In this document: one piece after another, positions 52,832-64,000 of the stretch | Numbering within the stretch: position 1 is the first letter of the stretch | Layout of the letters: the number at the start of each line of letters is the position of its first letter | Assembly: GCF_016901225.1 (NCBI RefSeq) | Contig: NZ_JAFEUL010000009.1 | Location: 62,001 to 126,000 of the forward strand | DNA from: Actibacterium sp. 188UL27-1 | GTDB lineage: Bacteria > Pseudomonadota > Alphaproteobacteria > Rhodobacterales > Rhodobacteraceae | Direction: 5' to 3' | DNA length: 64,000 bases | Position numbers and translations under genes: made by a program | Notes under the pieces: generated by a model | What the model was told of the DNA's origin: nothing | Databases searched by the model: none | The model's input: the letters and a program-made list of their open reading frames with translations, nothing else

Positions 52832-53587
52832 CTAGGCGTAGAGCTGACCACCGGCGACGTAGCCGCTGATCTTGTCTTCTTCCAGCAGGGTCACCTGCTC
52901 CGAGGATTTGTGCTGTGGAATGCCTGGGAACCGGTCACGCTTGAGGTTGCGAACCATCACGTAGTTCCCTTTGATCTTGCAGAGGGTCATGGGGATCAGG
53001 CGCTTGCCGCCCCCAAGGCTTTCTTCCAGCTCGACCTCGAGATAGCGGACCAACTGCTCAGGCTCATCGACCCACATGTCGGTTACCGCAGCAGCAGATT
53101 TGCCGTCACGGCCCCCGACCTTCAGGCCACGCGGATCGCGCCCGGCAGAGATATGGAACCCTTCGGCATGACTCATCGGGACGATCTTTGGATAGCCCTT
53201 GCCGTCCAGCTCCGGATGGTCTTTCCGGTTGCTCCAGGAGGCTGGGCCGACACCGTCCACCATCGCGTCGCCCGTGGGCACGTAGGGGCTGCCACCCACG
53301 GGAGAGGTTCGCTCCATCGGTAGATCCGTGCGGCGATGCGCGTCCTCGTTCTCAGCGCTGGGGACGGTCACGTCACCGCGGCCATGGGGCAAGTGAAAGG
53401 TCTTGGGTGTAGGCAGCGAGAACGGCCCCTGGTTTGCCGCGTCACCGCCATCCTCGCTTTCGAGCGGATAGCCTTCGCGCATGTTTTCGGTCTGCAGATA
53501 GTAAATCAGCAGGGCGAAAAACAGCCAGAACATCCAGATCGACACACTGGCCAAATCCACATTGCCAAAAAATTCTACGCCAACCAT
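52832..53587 (-). CDS. puhA: Photosynthetic reaction centre H subunit
   Basis: This 251-residue protein has a single N-terminal membrane helix ([20 protein letters not shown]), then [14 protein letters not shown] and a cytoplasmic beta-rich domain with [19 protein letters not shown], typical of RC-H. GGAGGT precedes ATG 53587. The H subunit caps the L and M subunits on the cytoplasmic face and guides proton uptake to QB. The puf genes (L, M, LH1) are not in this window. Confidence 0.97.
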   Translation of the reverse strand: MVGVEFFGNVDLASVSIWMFWLFFALLIYYLQTENMREGYPLESEDGGDAANQGPFSLPTPKTFHLPHGRGDVTVPSAENEDAHRRTDLPMERTSPVGGSPYVPTGDAMVDGVGPASWSNRKDHPELDGKGYPKIVPMSHAEGFHISAGRDPRGLKVGGRDGKSAAAVTDMWVDEPEQLVRYLEVELEESLGGGKRLIPMTLCKIKGNYVMVRNLKRDRFPGIPQHKSSEQVTLLEEDKISGYVAGGQLYA

Positions 53588-53605
53588 GGGTGATACCTCC
53601 GGGGG

Positions 53606-55015
53606 TCAGGCGGGCAGATCGGCAAGCCCTATCTTGCCGTCATGCCCGCTGGGGTTTTTAGTTTGAGGGGAAAACCTAGCGGTACGGACCAAGGGCCCAA
53701 GCGCCGCAAGAGTGAGGAACAGAAGACCGATTTCAACATGATAAACAACCGAATAGGCCGTCGCCGGACCTAGCTGTTCGGTCCATTGGGTCGCGCCGAC
53801 CAGATCGCGGATCGCGCCGCCAAGAAAGATTGAGATGCCTGCCGCAGTCGCCTGCGCAGCACCCCACGCGCCGAGTGCCAGACCGCGCCCGGCAATGCCA
53901 TGGGCCGGCATAGTCATCGCCGCCGTCAGGGTCGCAACCGCAAAAAGACCACCGCCAAACCCGATGCCTATGGCACCGGCAAAGAACAACGCGGGCGAAT
54001 TCAGCGGAGCGGCAAACACAACCGCCGAGAACGCCCCGATACCGACCAGGATACCGCGGGCCGCCATGCGGTAGGCATCATGCCCCTGCCCCAAAAGCCG
54101 CGCGGCATAGCCAAAACCAGCCAAGGCACCGACGGCCCAAACCGCGGTCAGCATCGTGGTGGCCGCGACGCTCAGGCCAAGGATTTCACCGCCATAGGGT
54201 TCCAGCAGCACATCCTGCATATTGAACCCCATGGTCCCGATTGCGACGACCGCCAACAAACGACCGGCCTGCCCGCCCCGTGCAAAGTCGGCCCAGGCGT
54301 CCGTGAATTTCGGGCGCGGCTCCGCACGCTCCGCCTTGGTCATGGGTTTGACGATTTCCTGCCGCCAGAGGGCGACCAGGTTCAGCAGGATCGTCACAAC
54401 GGCGGTGCCCTGCACTACCTGGATCAGGCGCAATTGGCTGAAATCCTGCAACAGCGCCCCGATTATCACCGCAGAGACGCCCATGCCCACCAAGAACATC
54501 ACGTAAAGCAGCGCAACGACCCTGGGGCGCGTCTCATCGGTTGCGCGGTCGCTGGCCAGTGCCAGCCCAGCCGTCTGGGTCATGTGCAGGCCAAGGCCTG
54601 TCATCAGAAACGCGAGTGCAGCCAGAACTTCTCCGGCAAAGGGTACGTCATGGACCGTATCCCCTGACAGCACCAACAGCGCAAACGGCATAACTGCCAG
54701 CCCGCCCATCTGCCAAAGAGAGCCAAACCACATGTAAGGCAACCGTTTCCACCCGATGGCCGAACGGTGCGTGTCCGACCGGAACCCCAGCAACGCCCGG
54801 AACGGCGCGACCAGTACCGGCAACGCAATCATGGCCGCCACGATGATCGCCGGAACGCTCAATTCTACGATCATCACCCGGTTCAGCGTGCCCAGCAGCA
54901 TCACGGTCGCCATGCCGACACTGATCTGAAACAGCGACAAGCGCAGCAATTGCCCGAGCGGCAACGCGTCCGAAGCCGCATCAGAAAAGGGCAAAAAGCG
55001 GCGCAGATCGGTCAT
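53606..55015 (-). CDS. lhaA: LH1 assembly protein LhaA (PucC-like, BCD family)
   Basis: This 469-residue MFS-type protein of the PucC/BCD family has about twelve hydrophobic segments and characteristic GFRSDTHRSAIGWKRLPYMW and QTAGLALASDRATDETRPRV. LhaA helps deliver bacteriochlorophyll for LH1 ring assembly in the membrane. Its ATG overlaps the bchM stop by 4 bp and puhA follows 18 bp later, so these genes form one unit. Confidence 0.94.
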   Translation of the reverse strand: MTDLRRFLPFSDAASDALPLGQLLRLSLFQISVGMATVMLLGTLNRVMIVELSVPAIIVAAMIALPVLVAPFRALLGFRSDTHRSAIGWKRLPYMWFGSLWQMGGLAVMPFALLVLSGDTVHDVPFAGEVLAALAFLMTGLGLHMTQTAGLALASDRATDETRPRVVALLYVMFLVGMGVSAVIIGALLQDFSQLRLIQVVQGTAVVTILLNLVALWRQEIVKPMTKAERAEPRPKFTDAWADFARGGQAGRLLAVVAIGTMGFNMQDVLLEPYGGEILGLSVAATTMLTAVWAVGALAGFGYAARLLGQGHDAYRMAARGILVGIGAFSAVVFAAPLNSPALFFAGAIGIGFGGGLFAVATLTAAMTMPAHGIAGRGLALGAWGAAQATAAGISIFLGGAIRDLVGATQWTEQLGPATAYSVVYHVEIGLLFLTLAALGPLVRTARFSPQTKNPSGHDGKIGLADLPA

Positions 55016-55682
55016 GGCCGCAACTCAAGGCATTGGGAAATGTAAAAGCCGCTGGTCACCCGCTCGACTTCGGACAGCGTGCCATGATCGGCGGTATGCC
55101 GGGCCAGACGGGTCGCCTTGTGCGGCACCATGGTGGGGGAGCGATCAGCGCGCGGGAAAAGCTGCCCCATGCCCCAAAAAGCCATCAGAAAAGGTGTGCG
55201 CGGCGCAACGGTAAAGACAACCTGGCCCACCCGTGGGGCCAGCCGCCCCATCGCCGTGCCGATATCTGCCGCGTTGTAGTAAATTAGGCTATCCATGGCG
55301 ATAACGTGGTCAAAAGCACCCAAATCGTCGGCCAGCATGTCGCCCGCACGAAAAGTCACCTTGGCGGACAGCGCCGGATCCAACCGCTCCGCCGCGATAT
55401 CCACAAGGGCGGGGGAGATATCAATCGCCACCACCTCGGCCCCACGTGCGGCCAGTTCTGCCGTCATCTGTCCCGCGCCGCAGCCCGCATCCAGAACCCG
55501 CGCCCCGGTCAGATCCTCCGGCAATTGCCCTAACATCACCGCCCGCATCCGGTCCCGCCCTGCCCGCACGGTGTGGCGGATTTTCGACACAGGCGCGTCA
55601 GAAGTCAGCCGCGCCCAGGTCTGGGTCGCGGTGCGGTCGAAATAGTCCTCGACCCGGGTCAATGTGGCGGCATAATCCCCCA

Positions 55683-55683
<1 letters not shown>
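55012..55683 (-). CDS. bchM: Mg-protoporphyrin IX methyltransferase BchM
   Basis: The product is 223 residues from ATG 55683, which overlaps the bchL stop (TGATG); the frame opens with a TTG one codon earlier. The SAM motif is VLDAGCGAGQMTAEL, followed by VVAIDISPALVDIA and MDSLIYYNAADIG. It methylates the C13 propionate of Mg-protoporphyrin IX before ring closure by AcsF. Its stop overlaps the lhaA start. Confidence 0.95.
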
Positions 55684-56714
<1,031 letters not shown>

Positions 56715-56735
56715 TCAGGTCTAGGGCAAGGCACA

Positions 56736-59700
56736 TCATTCCGCCGCGATCCCCTCTAACCGGTCTTCCAACTCATCCGCCGCATCCTGAAGCGCCGCGA
56801 GCGTTTCCTCATCCGGCTGCCAATAGGCTCGATCATTCGCCTCCAACAGCCGCCCGGCCATCCGTGCGCTGGCCTGCGGGTTCAGCGCCGCCAGCCGCTT
56901 GCGCATCTCTTCATCCAGAACAAATGTTTCGGACAGACGCTGATACACCCAAGGCTCAACTTGGCCCGTCGTGGCCGACCAACCCAGGGTATTCGTCACC
57001 TGCGCCTCGATCTGGCGGACACCTTCATGGCCATGCTTCAACAGCCCCTCGAACCATTTGGGGTTCAGGCTTCGGCTGCGAGTCTCCAGGGCCACTTGTT
57101 CCTGCAAAGTCCGCACCTTACCGGCACCGCGGGTCTGGTCGCCGATATAAACGGCAGCTTCCGATCCCTTGGCGCGCTTCACGGCCCGGCTGATCCCGCC
57201 GAGCGTGTCGAAGTAATGGTCGACGGTCGTCACGCCCAACTCGACAGATTCGAGGTTCTGATAGGCCACATCGACGTCTTTCAGCGCCCGTTGCAGCAGT
57301 GCGGGTTTTGACATCGCCTTGCCATCCCGGCCATAGGCAAAGCTTTTGCGCGCCTCGAATGCATCGGCCAGTTCGTCTTCCTCGCCCCAGGCGCCACTAT
57401 CGATCAAGCCGTTAACATTGGCGCCATAGGCACCTTCGGCATTGGAAAAGACGCGCAGAGCGGCTTCTTCCAGCGGCACATCCATCTTGGCGGCATAATC
57501 AAGCGCATGGGCGCGGACAAAATTCTGCTCTGCGGGCTCGTCGGCAGATGCGGCCTTCCACGCGGCTTCGGCCAGCATCTTGGTCTGCAAAGGCAGCAGG
57601 TCGCGGAAAATCCCCGACAGTGTCATGACAACATCAATGCGCGGACGGCCCAGATCCTCCAACGCGATCAGATCCGCCCCGGCCAAACGCCCGAAATTGT
57701 CGAAACGTGGCTTGGCCCCGATCAGGGCGAGCGCCTGGGCAATGGGCCCGCCATCGGATTTGATATTGTCGCTGCCCCACAGAACCAACGCGACGGTCCG
57801 CGGCAGCTCTGGATGGGTCTCCAACAGCAACGCCGCCTGTTTCACGCCATCCTGCATCGCAAAAGCCGTTGGCATGCGGAACGGATCAAAGGCATGGATG
57901 TTGCGGCCCGTCGGCAGAATTTCCGGCGAGCGGATCAGATCGCCCCCCGGAACAGGCGCGATGTAACGCCCGCCCAAGGCGCGCATCAGAGCAGGCAATT
58001 CCGGCTCTTCCTGCAAAAGTTGATCAATGCCGGCACGGGTCTCAGCATCCCGCTCGGCCATCGTATCCAGATGGTGAGCGCGCGTCGCATCATCCATAGG
58101 GCGACCGACCACGTGCAGACCGTTGGGGATCAGCGCATCTTCGGTTTCCAGCAATTGCAGCCACAATGCATCCGGTGCGATGCCGCCCAGATCAACGGCA
58201 GCGGCCTGACCGGCAATCAGATCCTCCAACTCAACCCGATCCGCCGCATCCGCAGACATGGACCGCCAGCGGCTGAGGCTATCTTTCAGTTCGGCCAAAC
58301 CTTTATACAGGCCCGCCGTGGCCAAAGGCGGCGTCAGATGGGTTACCGTGACAGCACCGGATCGGCGTTTGGCCAACGTTGCCTCGGACGGGTTATTGGC
58401 CGCATACAGATAGACATTCGGCAAGTCACCGATCAGACGATCAGGCCAATCCGCCGCACCCAAACCAGATTGACGACCCGGCATGAATTCAAGCGCGCCA
58501 TGCATGCCGAAATGCAGCACGACATCGGCCTGAAACCCGGTTTTCAGCCATTGGTAAAAGGCGCTAAAGGCGTGGGTCGGTGCAAAACCCCGCTCGAATA
58601 GCAGACGCATCGGATCACCTTCGTAACCAAAGGTCGGTTGCACCCCGACAAAGATATTGCCGAAATGCGCACCCAGGACGAACACACCGCGCCCATCGGA
58701 TTGCACCCGGCCGGGTGCAGGACCCCAGACAGCCTCGATCTCCTCCAGCCAGGGCGTGCCCGTCACGATGTCATCGGCCAGGACCTGGGCTGCGACATTG
58801 GCCTCTTGCCCATATTGCGCAGCATTGCCTTTCAGAACCGCCATGCGGAGGGCATCCACATCGGCCGGCAGATCCAGCTGATACCCCTCCGCCTTCATCC
58901 GGTGCAGCGTGTTCCACAGGCTCTCGAACACGCTCAGATACGCGGCCGTGCCCACCGCGCCGGCATTGGGCGGAAAACCGAAAAGGACAATGGCGACCTT
59001 CTTGTCGACATTCTGAGCCCGGCGGAGTTTTGCAAGGTTATCGGCCTTGGCCGCCAGCCTCTCTGCCCGTTCGGGACATGCTGCCATCGCCTTGGTGTCC
59101 GAGACAGACTGGCAATTACGACTGCAGCCGGCACATTTCTCAGGTCCGTGCCGACCCCCAAAAACGATGGGGTTAGTGGCGCCATCGATTTCAGGCAACG
59201 CCACCAGCATTGTGGTTTCGACCGGCCCCAAACCCTGAGGAGAGGCCGCCCATTGGCCCAATGTCTGAAATTCCAAGGAATGCGCTGCGATGTATGGGAT
59301 ATCCAGTCCGGTCAACATCTCGACTGCGGCATCGCTATCATTATAGGCGGGGCCGCCGATCAGCGAAAAACCGGTGAGAGAGACCAGGGTATCAATCCGG
59401 ATATCGTCGCCATCCCTGAAATACGCCTCCATCGCCGGGCGCCCGTCCAATCCACCCGCAAATGCGGGTATGACGCGCAGCCCGCGGGCCTCCAATGCGC
59501 GAATGACCCCATCGTAATGGGCCGTGTCAGACGCCAGGATATAAGAGCGCAGCATCAGCAGGCCGATGGTCGCCTTTGCCGCGTCAGGTGCCGGCAGGTC
59601 GGCCAGATCCGTAGTGATGTTATGACCCGGCAGATCCGGGTGATACAGGCCGACTTCGGGATAATCGATCGGCGCCTCGGCCCGCACCGGTTGCCAGCTT

Positions 59701-60296
59701 TGCCCGGTGGCATAACGATTGACGAGAAAGCGCACCATCTCGCGCACATTGTCGTCGGAACCGCCCAGCCAGTATTGCATGGTCAGGAACCAAGCCCGCA
59801 GATCCTGCGCCTTGCCCGGAATAAGTTTGAGCAGCTTTGGCAAGCGGCGTAGCACCTTCATCTGCTTGGCCCCGGATGCGCCGGAGGGCTTGGACGAGCC
59901 GCGCAGCCGCTTGAGCATCTTCATGGCGGCCGATGTCGGCTTTGCCATATCGAGATCGCCCATCTTTGTCAGTCGAACGACCGAGGCATCGGCAATAACA
60001 CCGACCAATGCGTCACATTCATCCCGCCGGACCAAAAGATCCGCCATCAGACTTTGGACATGTTCCTCAAGGAACAACATGTTGCAGACGATGATATCGG
60101 CATGCCGGACAGCTTGGCGTGCCTCCTCCAATGAAGCGCTGTTTTCCGACCATTCCGCCGCCGCATGGACCGAGACGTGGAGCCCGGGGAAATCCTTCGC
60201 CAGATCATCTGCGGCGCGTGCCGCAGGACCCGCCGCATGACTGTCAAGTGTCAGGATGACAAAGCGATAGCCCGATATGAAAGCATCATCGCGCAT
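56736..60296 (-). CDS. bchH: Magnesium chelatase subunit BchH
   Basis: The product is 1,186 residues from ATG 60296 ([20 protein letters not shown]), preceded by AAAGG; a start at 60326 is in frame but less likely. It is a CobN/Mg-chelatase family protein with [19 protein letters not shown], and [20 protein letters not shown]. BchH binds protoporphyrin IX and accepts magnesium with BchI and BchD (not in the window). It overlaps the bchB stop by 11 bp. Confidence 0.97.
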   Translation of the reverse strand: MRDDAFISGYRFVILTLDSHAAGPAARAADDLAKDFPGLHVSVHAAAEWSENSASLEEARQAVRHADIIVCNMLFLEEHVQSLMADLLVRRDECDALVGVIADASVVRLTKMGDLDMAKPTSAAMKMLKRLRGSSKPSGASGAKQMKVLRRLPKLLKLIPGKAQDLRAWFLTMQYWLGGSDDNVREMVRFLVNRYATGQSWQPVRAEAPIDYPEVGLYHPDLPGHNITTDLADLPAPDAAKATIGLLMLRSYILASDTAHYDGVIRALEARGLRVIPAFAGGLDGRPAMEAYFRDGDDIRIDTLVSLTGFSLIGGPAYNDSDAAVEMLTGLDIPYIAAHSLEFQTLGQWAASPQGLGPVETTMLVALPEIDGATNPIVFGGRHGPEKCAGCSRNCQSVSDTKAMAACPERAERLAAKADNLAKLRRAQNVDKKVAIVLFGFPPNAGAVGTAAYLSVFESLWNTLHRMKAEGYQLDLPADVDALRMAVLKGNAAQYGQEANVAAQVLADDIVTGTPWLEEIEAVWGPAPGRVQSDGRGVFVLGAHFGNIFVGVQPTFGYEGDPMRLLFERGFAPTHAFSAFYQWLKTGFQADVVLHFGMHGALEFMPGRQSGLGAADWPDRLIGDLPNVYLYAANNPSEATLAKRRSGAVTVTHLTPPLATAGLYKGLAELKDSLSRWRSMSADAADRVELEDLIAGQAAAVDLGGIAPDALWLQLLETEDALIPNGLHVVGRPMDDATRAHHLDTMAERDAETRAGIDQLLQEEPELPALMRALGGRYIAPVPGGDLIRSPEILPTGRNIHAFDPFRMPTAFAMQDGVKQAALLLETHPELPRTVALVLWGSDNIKSDGGPIAQALALIGAKPRFDNFGRLAGADLIALEDLGRPRIDVVMTLSGIFRDLLPLQTKMLAEAAWKAASADEPAEQNFVRAHALDYAAKMDVPLEEAALRVFSNAEGAYGANVNGLIDSGAWGEEDELADAFEARKSFAYGRDGKAMSKPALLQRALKDVDVAYQNLESVELGVTTVDHYFDTLGGISRAVKRAKGSEAAVYIGDQTRGAGKVRTLQEQVALETRSRSLNPKWFEGLLKHGHEGVRQIEAQVTNTLGWSATTGQVEPWVYQRLSETFVLDEEMRKRLAALNPQASARMAGRLLEANDRAYWQPDEETLAALQDAADELEDRLEGIAAE

Positions 60297-61872
60297 AATG
60301 AGCCTTTGCTTCATAAAGCGTATCAACGCTGATCTGGTGCATGCCGCGCTCAGCCGCGAACAGCTCGGTATTGCGACGGGCCTTGCCCCGCACGAAGAAT
60401 GGGATTTTCTTCAACTCCCGCTCAGCATCGGCCAGCCAGATGACATTTCCTTCGGCAGGCAGAGCTGGCGCGTCGACCATTGAGGCCTCCTTGCCAGCGG
60501 CCGCAGTCGCGGCAGACAGCGCGGGGTCAGGGGTCGGACGACCTTCAACTGTCCCCGCGGGGACAGAATGGCCGTGATGGGACGGACCTGCCGCATCATG
60601 AAACTCGAAGTCCTCCCTGAACATAGCCAAAAGGTGCTCTTCCAGCCCCATCACAAGCGGATGGATCCAGGTATCGAAAATGACATTCGCGCCCTCAAAA
60701 CCCATCTGAGGGGAATACCGAGCCGGGAAATCCTGCACATGGACAGGGGCCGAAATGACGGCGCAGGGAATGTTCAGACGCTTGCCAATATGGCGCTCCA
60801 TCTGGGTTCCAAGGATCAGTTCCGGCTGAAGCGCCTCAATCGCGGCTTCGACCTCCAGATAATCATCGGTAATCGTTGCCTCCAATCCCATCTCTCGGGC
60901 AAAGGCGCGGATATCGCGGGCAAATTCGCGGTTGTAGCAGCCTAGCCCCACAACCTCAAAACCCAGCTCTTCCTGGGCCATGCGCGCAGCCGCCCTGACA
61001 TGGGTCGCATCCCCAAAGACAAAAACGCGCTTGCCCGTCAGATAGGTGCTGTCGACACTGCTGGACCACCATGGCAGCCGCAGCCGACTGTCATCTGGCA
61101 TCACCGTTGATCCGGACAGCTCCTGAACTTCGGCAATGAACTCTCGCGTTGCGCCGACACCAATTGGAACCGTCTTGGTGTAAGGCTGACTGTGGGTACG
61201 CTCTAGCCAGCGCGCCGCAGTCTCGCCCGTTTCGGGATAGAGCAACACGTTGAAATGCGCGGCGCCCAACCGAGCAATATCGGTCGGGCTTGCCCCCATT
61301 GGAGCGACGACATTGATGTCCACGCCCATCTCTTCCAGCAACGCGGCGATCTCCGTCACATCATCCCGGTGACGAAACCCCAAACCGGTTGGGCCCAGCA
61401 GATTGCAGCTGATCCGCGCCGTCCGCTCGATAGGTTCTGCAAGGCAGCGGGTAATCTGAAAGAACGTTTCATCCGCGCCGAAATTTTCCTTGCGGCTATA
61501 AGACGGCAACTCCAACGCAATCACGGGGACCGGCAAACCCATGGTATCAGCCAAACCGCCGGGATCATCCTGTATCAGTTCCGCCGTGCAGGACGAGCCT
61601 ACGATCATGGCCTGCGGTTGAAACCGATCATGGGCGTCCTGGGCTGCATGTTTGAAAAGAGCGGCGGTGTCAGACCCCAGGTCCTGGGCCTGAAACGTGG
61701 TGAACGTGACCGGGGGGCGATGACTGCGCCGCTCGATCATTGTGAACAGCAGATCCGCGTAAGTGTCCCCTTGCGGGGCATGCAGAACGAAATGCAGATC
61801 TTTCATCCCGGTGGCCACGCGCATGGCACCCACATGGGGCGGGCCCTCATATGTCCAGACCGTCAGCTTCAT
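60286..61872 (-). CDS. bchB: Light-independent protochlorophyllide reductase subunit BchB
   Basis: The product is 528 residues from ATG 61872 ([20 protein letters not shown]); an earlier in-frame start at 61899 lacks the conserved opening. The fourth ligand of the NB cluster, Asp36, is present in [33 protein letters not shown] and [20 protein letters not shown] are conserved. With BchN it reduces ring D of protochlorophyllide in the dark. It starts 73 bp after bchN. Confidence 0.96.
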   Translation of the reverse strand: MKLTVWTYEGPPHVGAMRVATGMKDLHFVLHAPQGDTYADLLFTMIERRSHRPPVTFTTFQAQDLGSDTAALFKHAAQDAHDRFQPQAMIVGSSCTAELIQDDPGGLADTMGLPVPVIALELPSYSRKENFGADETFFQITRCLAEPIERTARISCNLLGPTGLGFRHRDDVTEIAALLEEMGVDINVVAPMGASPTDIARLGAAHFNVLLYPETGETAARWLERTHSQPYTKTVPIGVGATREFIAEVQELSGSTVMPDDSRLRLPWWSSSVDSTYLTGKRVFVFGDATHVRAAARMAQEELGFEVVGLGCYNREFARDIRAFAREMGLEATITDDYLEVEAAIEALQPELILGTQMERHIGKRLNIPCAVISAPVHVQDFPARYSPQMGFEGANVIFDTWIHPLVMGLEEHLLAMFREDFEFHDAAGPSHHGHSVPAGTVEGRPTPDPALSAATAAAGKEASMVDAPALPAEGNVIWLADAERELKKIPFFVRGKARRNTELFAAERGMHQISVDTLYEAKAHYAR

Positions 61873-61945
61873 GCGATCACCAACCGGGCGATTTGGCATC
61901 TACCTGGTACAAGAAACGGCATTTCAAACGGTCCGATCATGCAAG

Positions 61946-63780
<1,835 letters not shown>

Positions 63781-63837
63781 TTGTGTGAGTCTCCCAACGC
63801 TCCCCATGGCAGGAGTTTAGGAATGCCAGCTCGGAAG

Positions 63838-63855
63838 TGTCAACTGAAACTTACA
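63838..63855. promoter_or_regulatory. PpsR/CrtJ-type site 1 upstream of bchF
   Basis: TGT-CAACTGAAACTT-ACA matches the TGT-N12-ACA palindrome bound by the PpsR/CrtJ redox- and light-linked repressor. It lies about 58 bp before the bchF ATG and likely represses the bch unit under oxygen. Confidence 0.7.
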
Positions 63856-63980
63856 CTCAGCAGGTTTACATTCGACCATGCGGCAATCGGGGCAAATCGT
63901 GGCGAACTCGGCAAAAGCCTAATAAATTCTGCCCCCTTGCCCTTAAGACACTGGCCGCGACACCACGATACCAGCCGACC

Positions 63981-63998
63981 TGTCAATTACCTTTGACA
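63981..63998. promoter_or_regulatory. PpsR/CrtJ-type site 2 at the right edge
   Basis: TGT-CAATTACCTTTG-ACA is a second TGT-N12-ACA site, 143 bp from site 1. Paired distant sites are typical of PpsR cooperative repression; this one may also serve a divergent gene outside the window. Confidence 0.65.
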
Positions 63999-64000
63999 TT

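Noticed and set aside
57507..59852. Long open frames on the plus strand opposite bchH
   Set aside because: They are antisense shadows of the high-GC bchH coding sequence, with no family motifs or ribosome-binding sites.

Overview
The window is about 60% GC and reads as chromosome from a marine aerobic anoxygenic phototroph of the Rhodobacteraceae (Roseobacter group). The evidence is the bchFNBHLM-lhaA-puhABC-acsF-puhE-hemA photosynthesis order, an oxygen-dependent cyclase (AcsF), an RpoE/ChrR-type singlet-oxygen module, and TGT-N12-ACA (PpsR-type) sites. No tRNA, rRNA, CRISPR array or insertion sequence was recognised.

Layout. 1-3.3 kb: start of a urea ABC transporter operon (urtA, urtB cut by the edge) with a divergent LysR gene. 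3.4-10.2 kb: a class III CoA-transferase gene, then a TPP riboswitch followed by the thiamin salvage and uptake operon thiM-thiE-thiD-thiY-tenA-thiZ-thiX. 10.2-11.8 kb: an RTX-tailed family PL7 alginate lyase. 11.9-17.4 kb: rpiA, gor, hflK-hflC-DUF2065 and pdxJ. 17.5-23.8 kb: a stress module of five co-directional genes (FAD oxidoreductase, DUF1365, MFS, DUF3833, SDR) divergent from rpoE-chrR; this ChrR lacks two expected zinc ligands. 23.8-25.9 kb: a second ECF sigma/anti-sigma pair facing a YceI gene. 26-28.8 kb: a MltB-like transglycosylase, a polysaccharide deacetylase and a decayed sigma-54 activator. 29-36.5 kb: an FAD protein, three glycosyltransferase-type genes and pseB-pseC (surface glycan). 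36.7-39.4 kb: a homocysteine S-methyltransferase gene with a structured leader, and an unusual SARP-type regulator fused to an alpha/beta hydrolase.

The most striking region is 39.5-47.2 kb: LysR, then arsQ-like permease, arsM, arsL, an ArsM-like protein that has lost its SAM loop, an M20 amidohydrolase and an ArsN1-type N-acetyltransferase. ArsL has a radical-SAM CX3CX2C motif and ends in RCCLKC, the tail described for the arsinothricin enzyme. I read this as an arsinothricin-type organoarsenical antibiotic cluster with a built-in acetylation/deacetylation self-protection pair and one undescribed component, sitting directly beside the photosynthesis cluster.

47.3-64 kb is the photosynthesis block on the minus strand: cycA, hemA, puhE, a 58-codon gene that fits bciE, acsF, a 98-codon gene, puhC, puhB, puhA, lhaA, bchM, bchL, bchH, bchB, bchN and bchF, most of them overlapping or nearly so, with two PpsR-type sites upstream of bchF. 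A further unexplained signal is a pair of arrays of four heptamers (TNTGYAT) at exact 11-bp spacing, one before thiZ and one upstream of the FAD gene at 29 kb.
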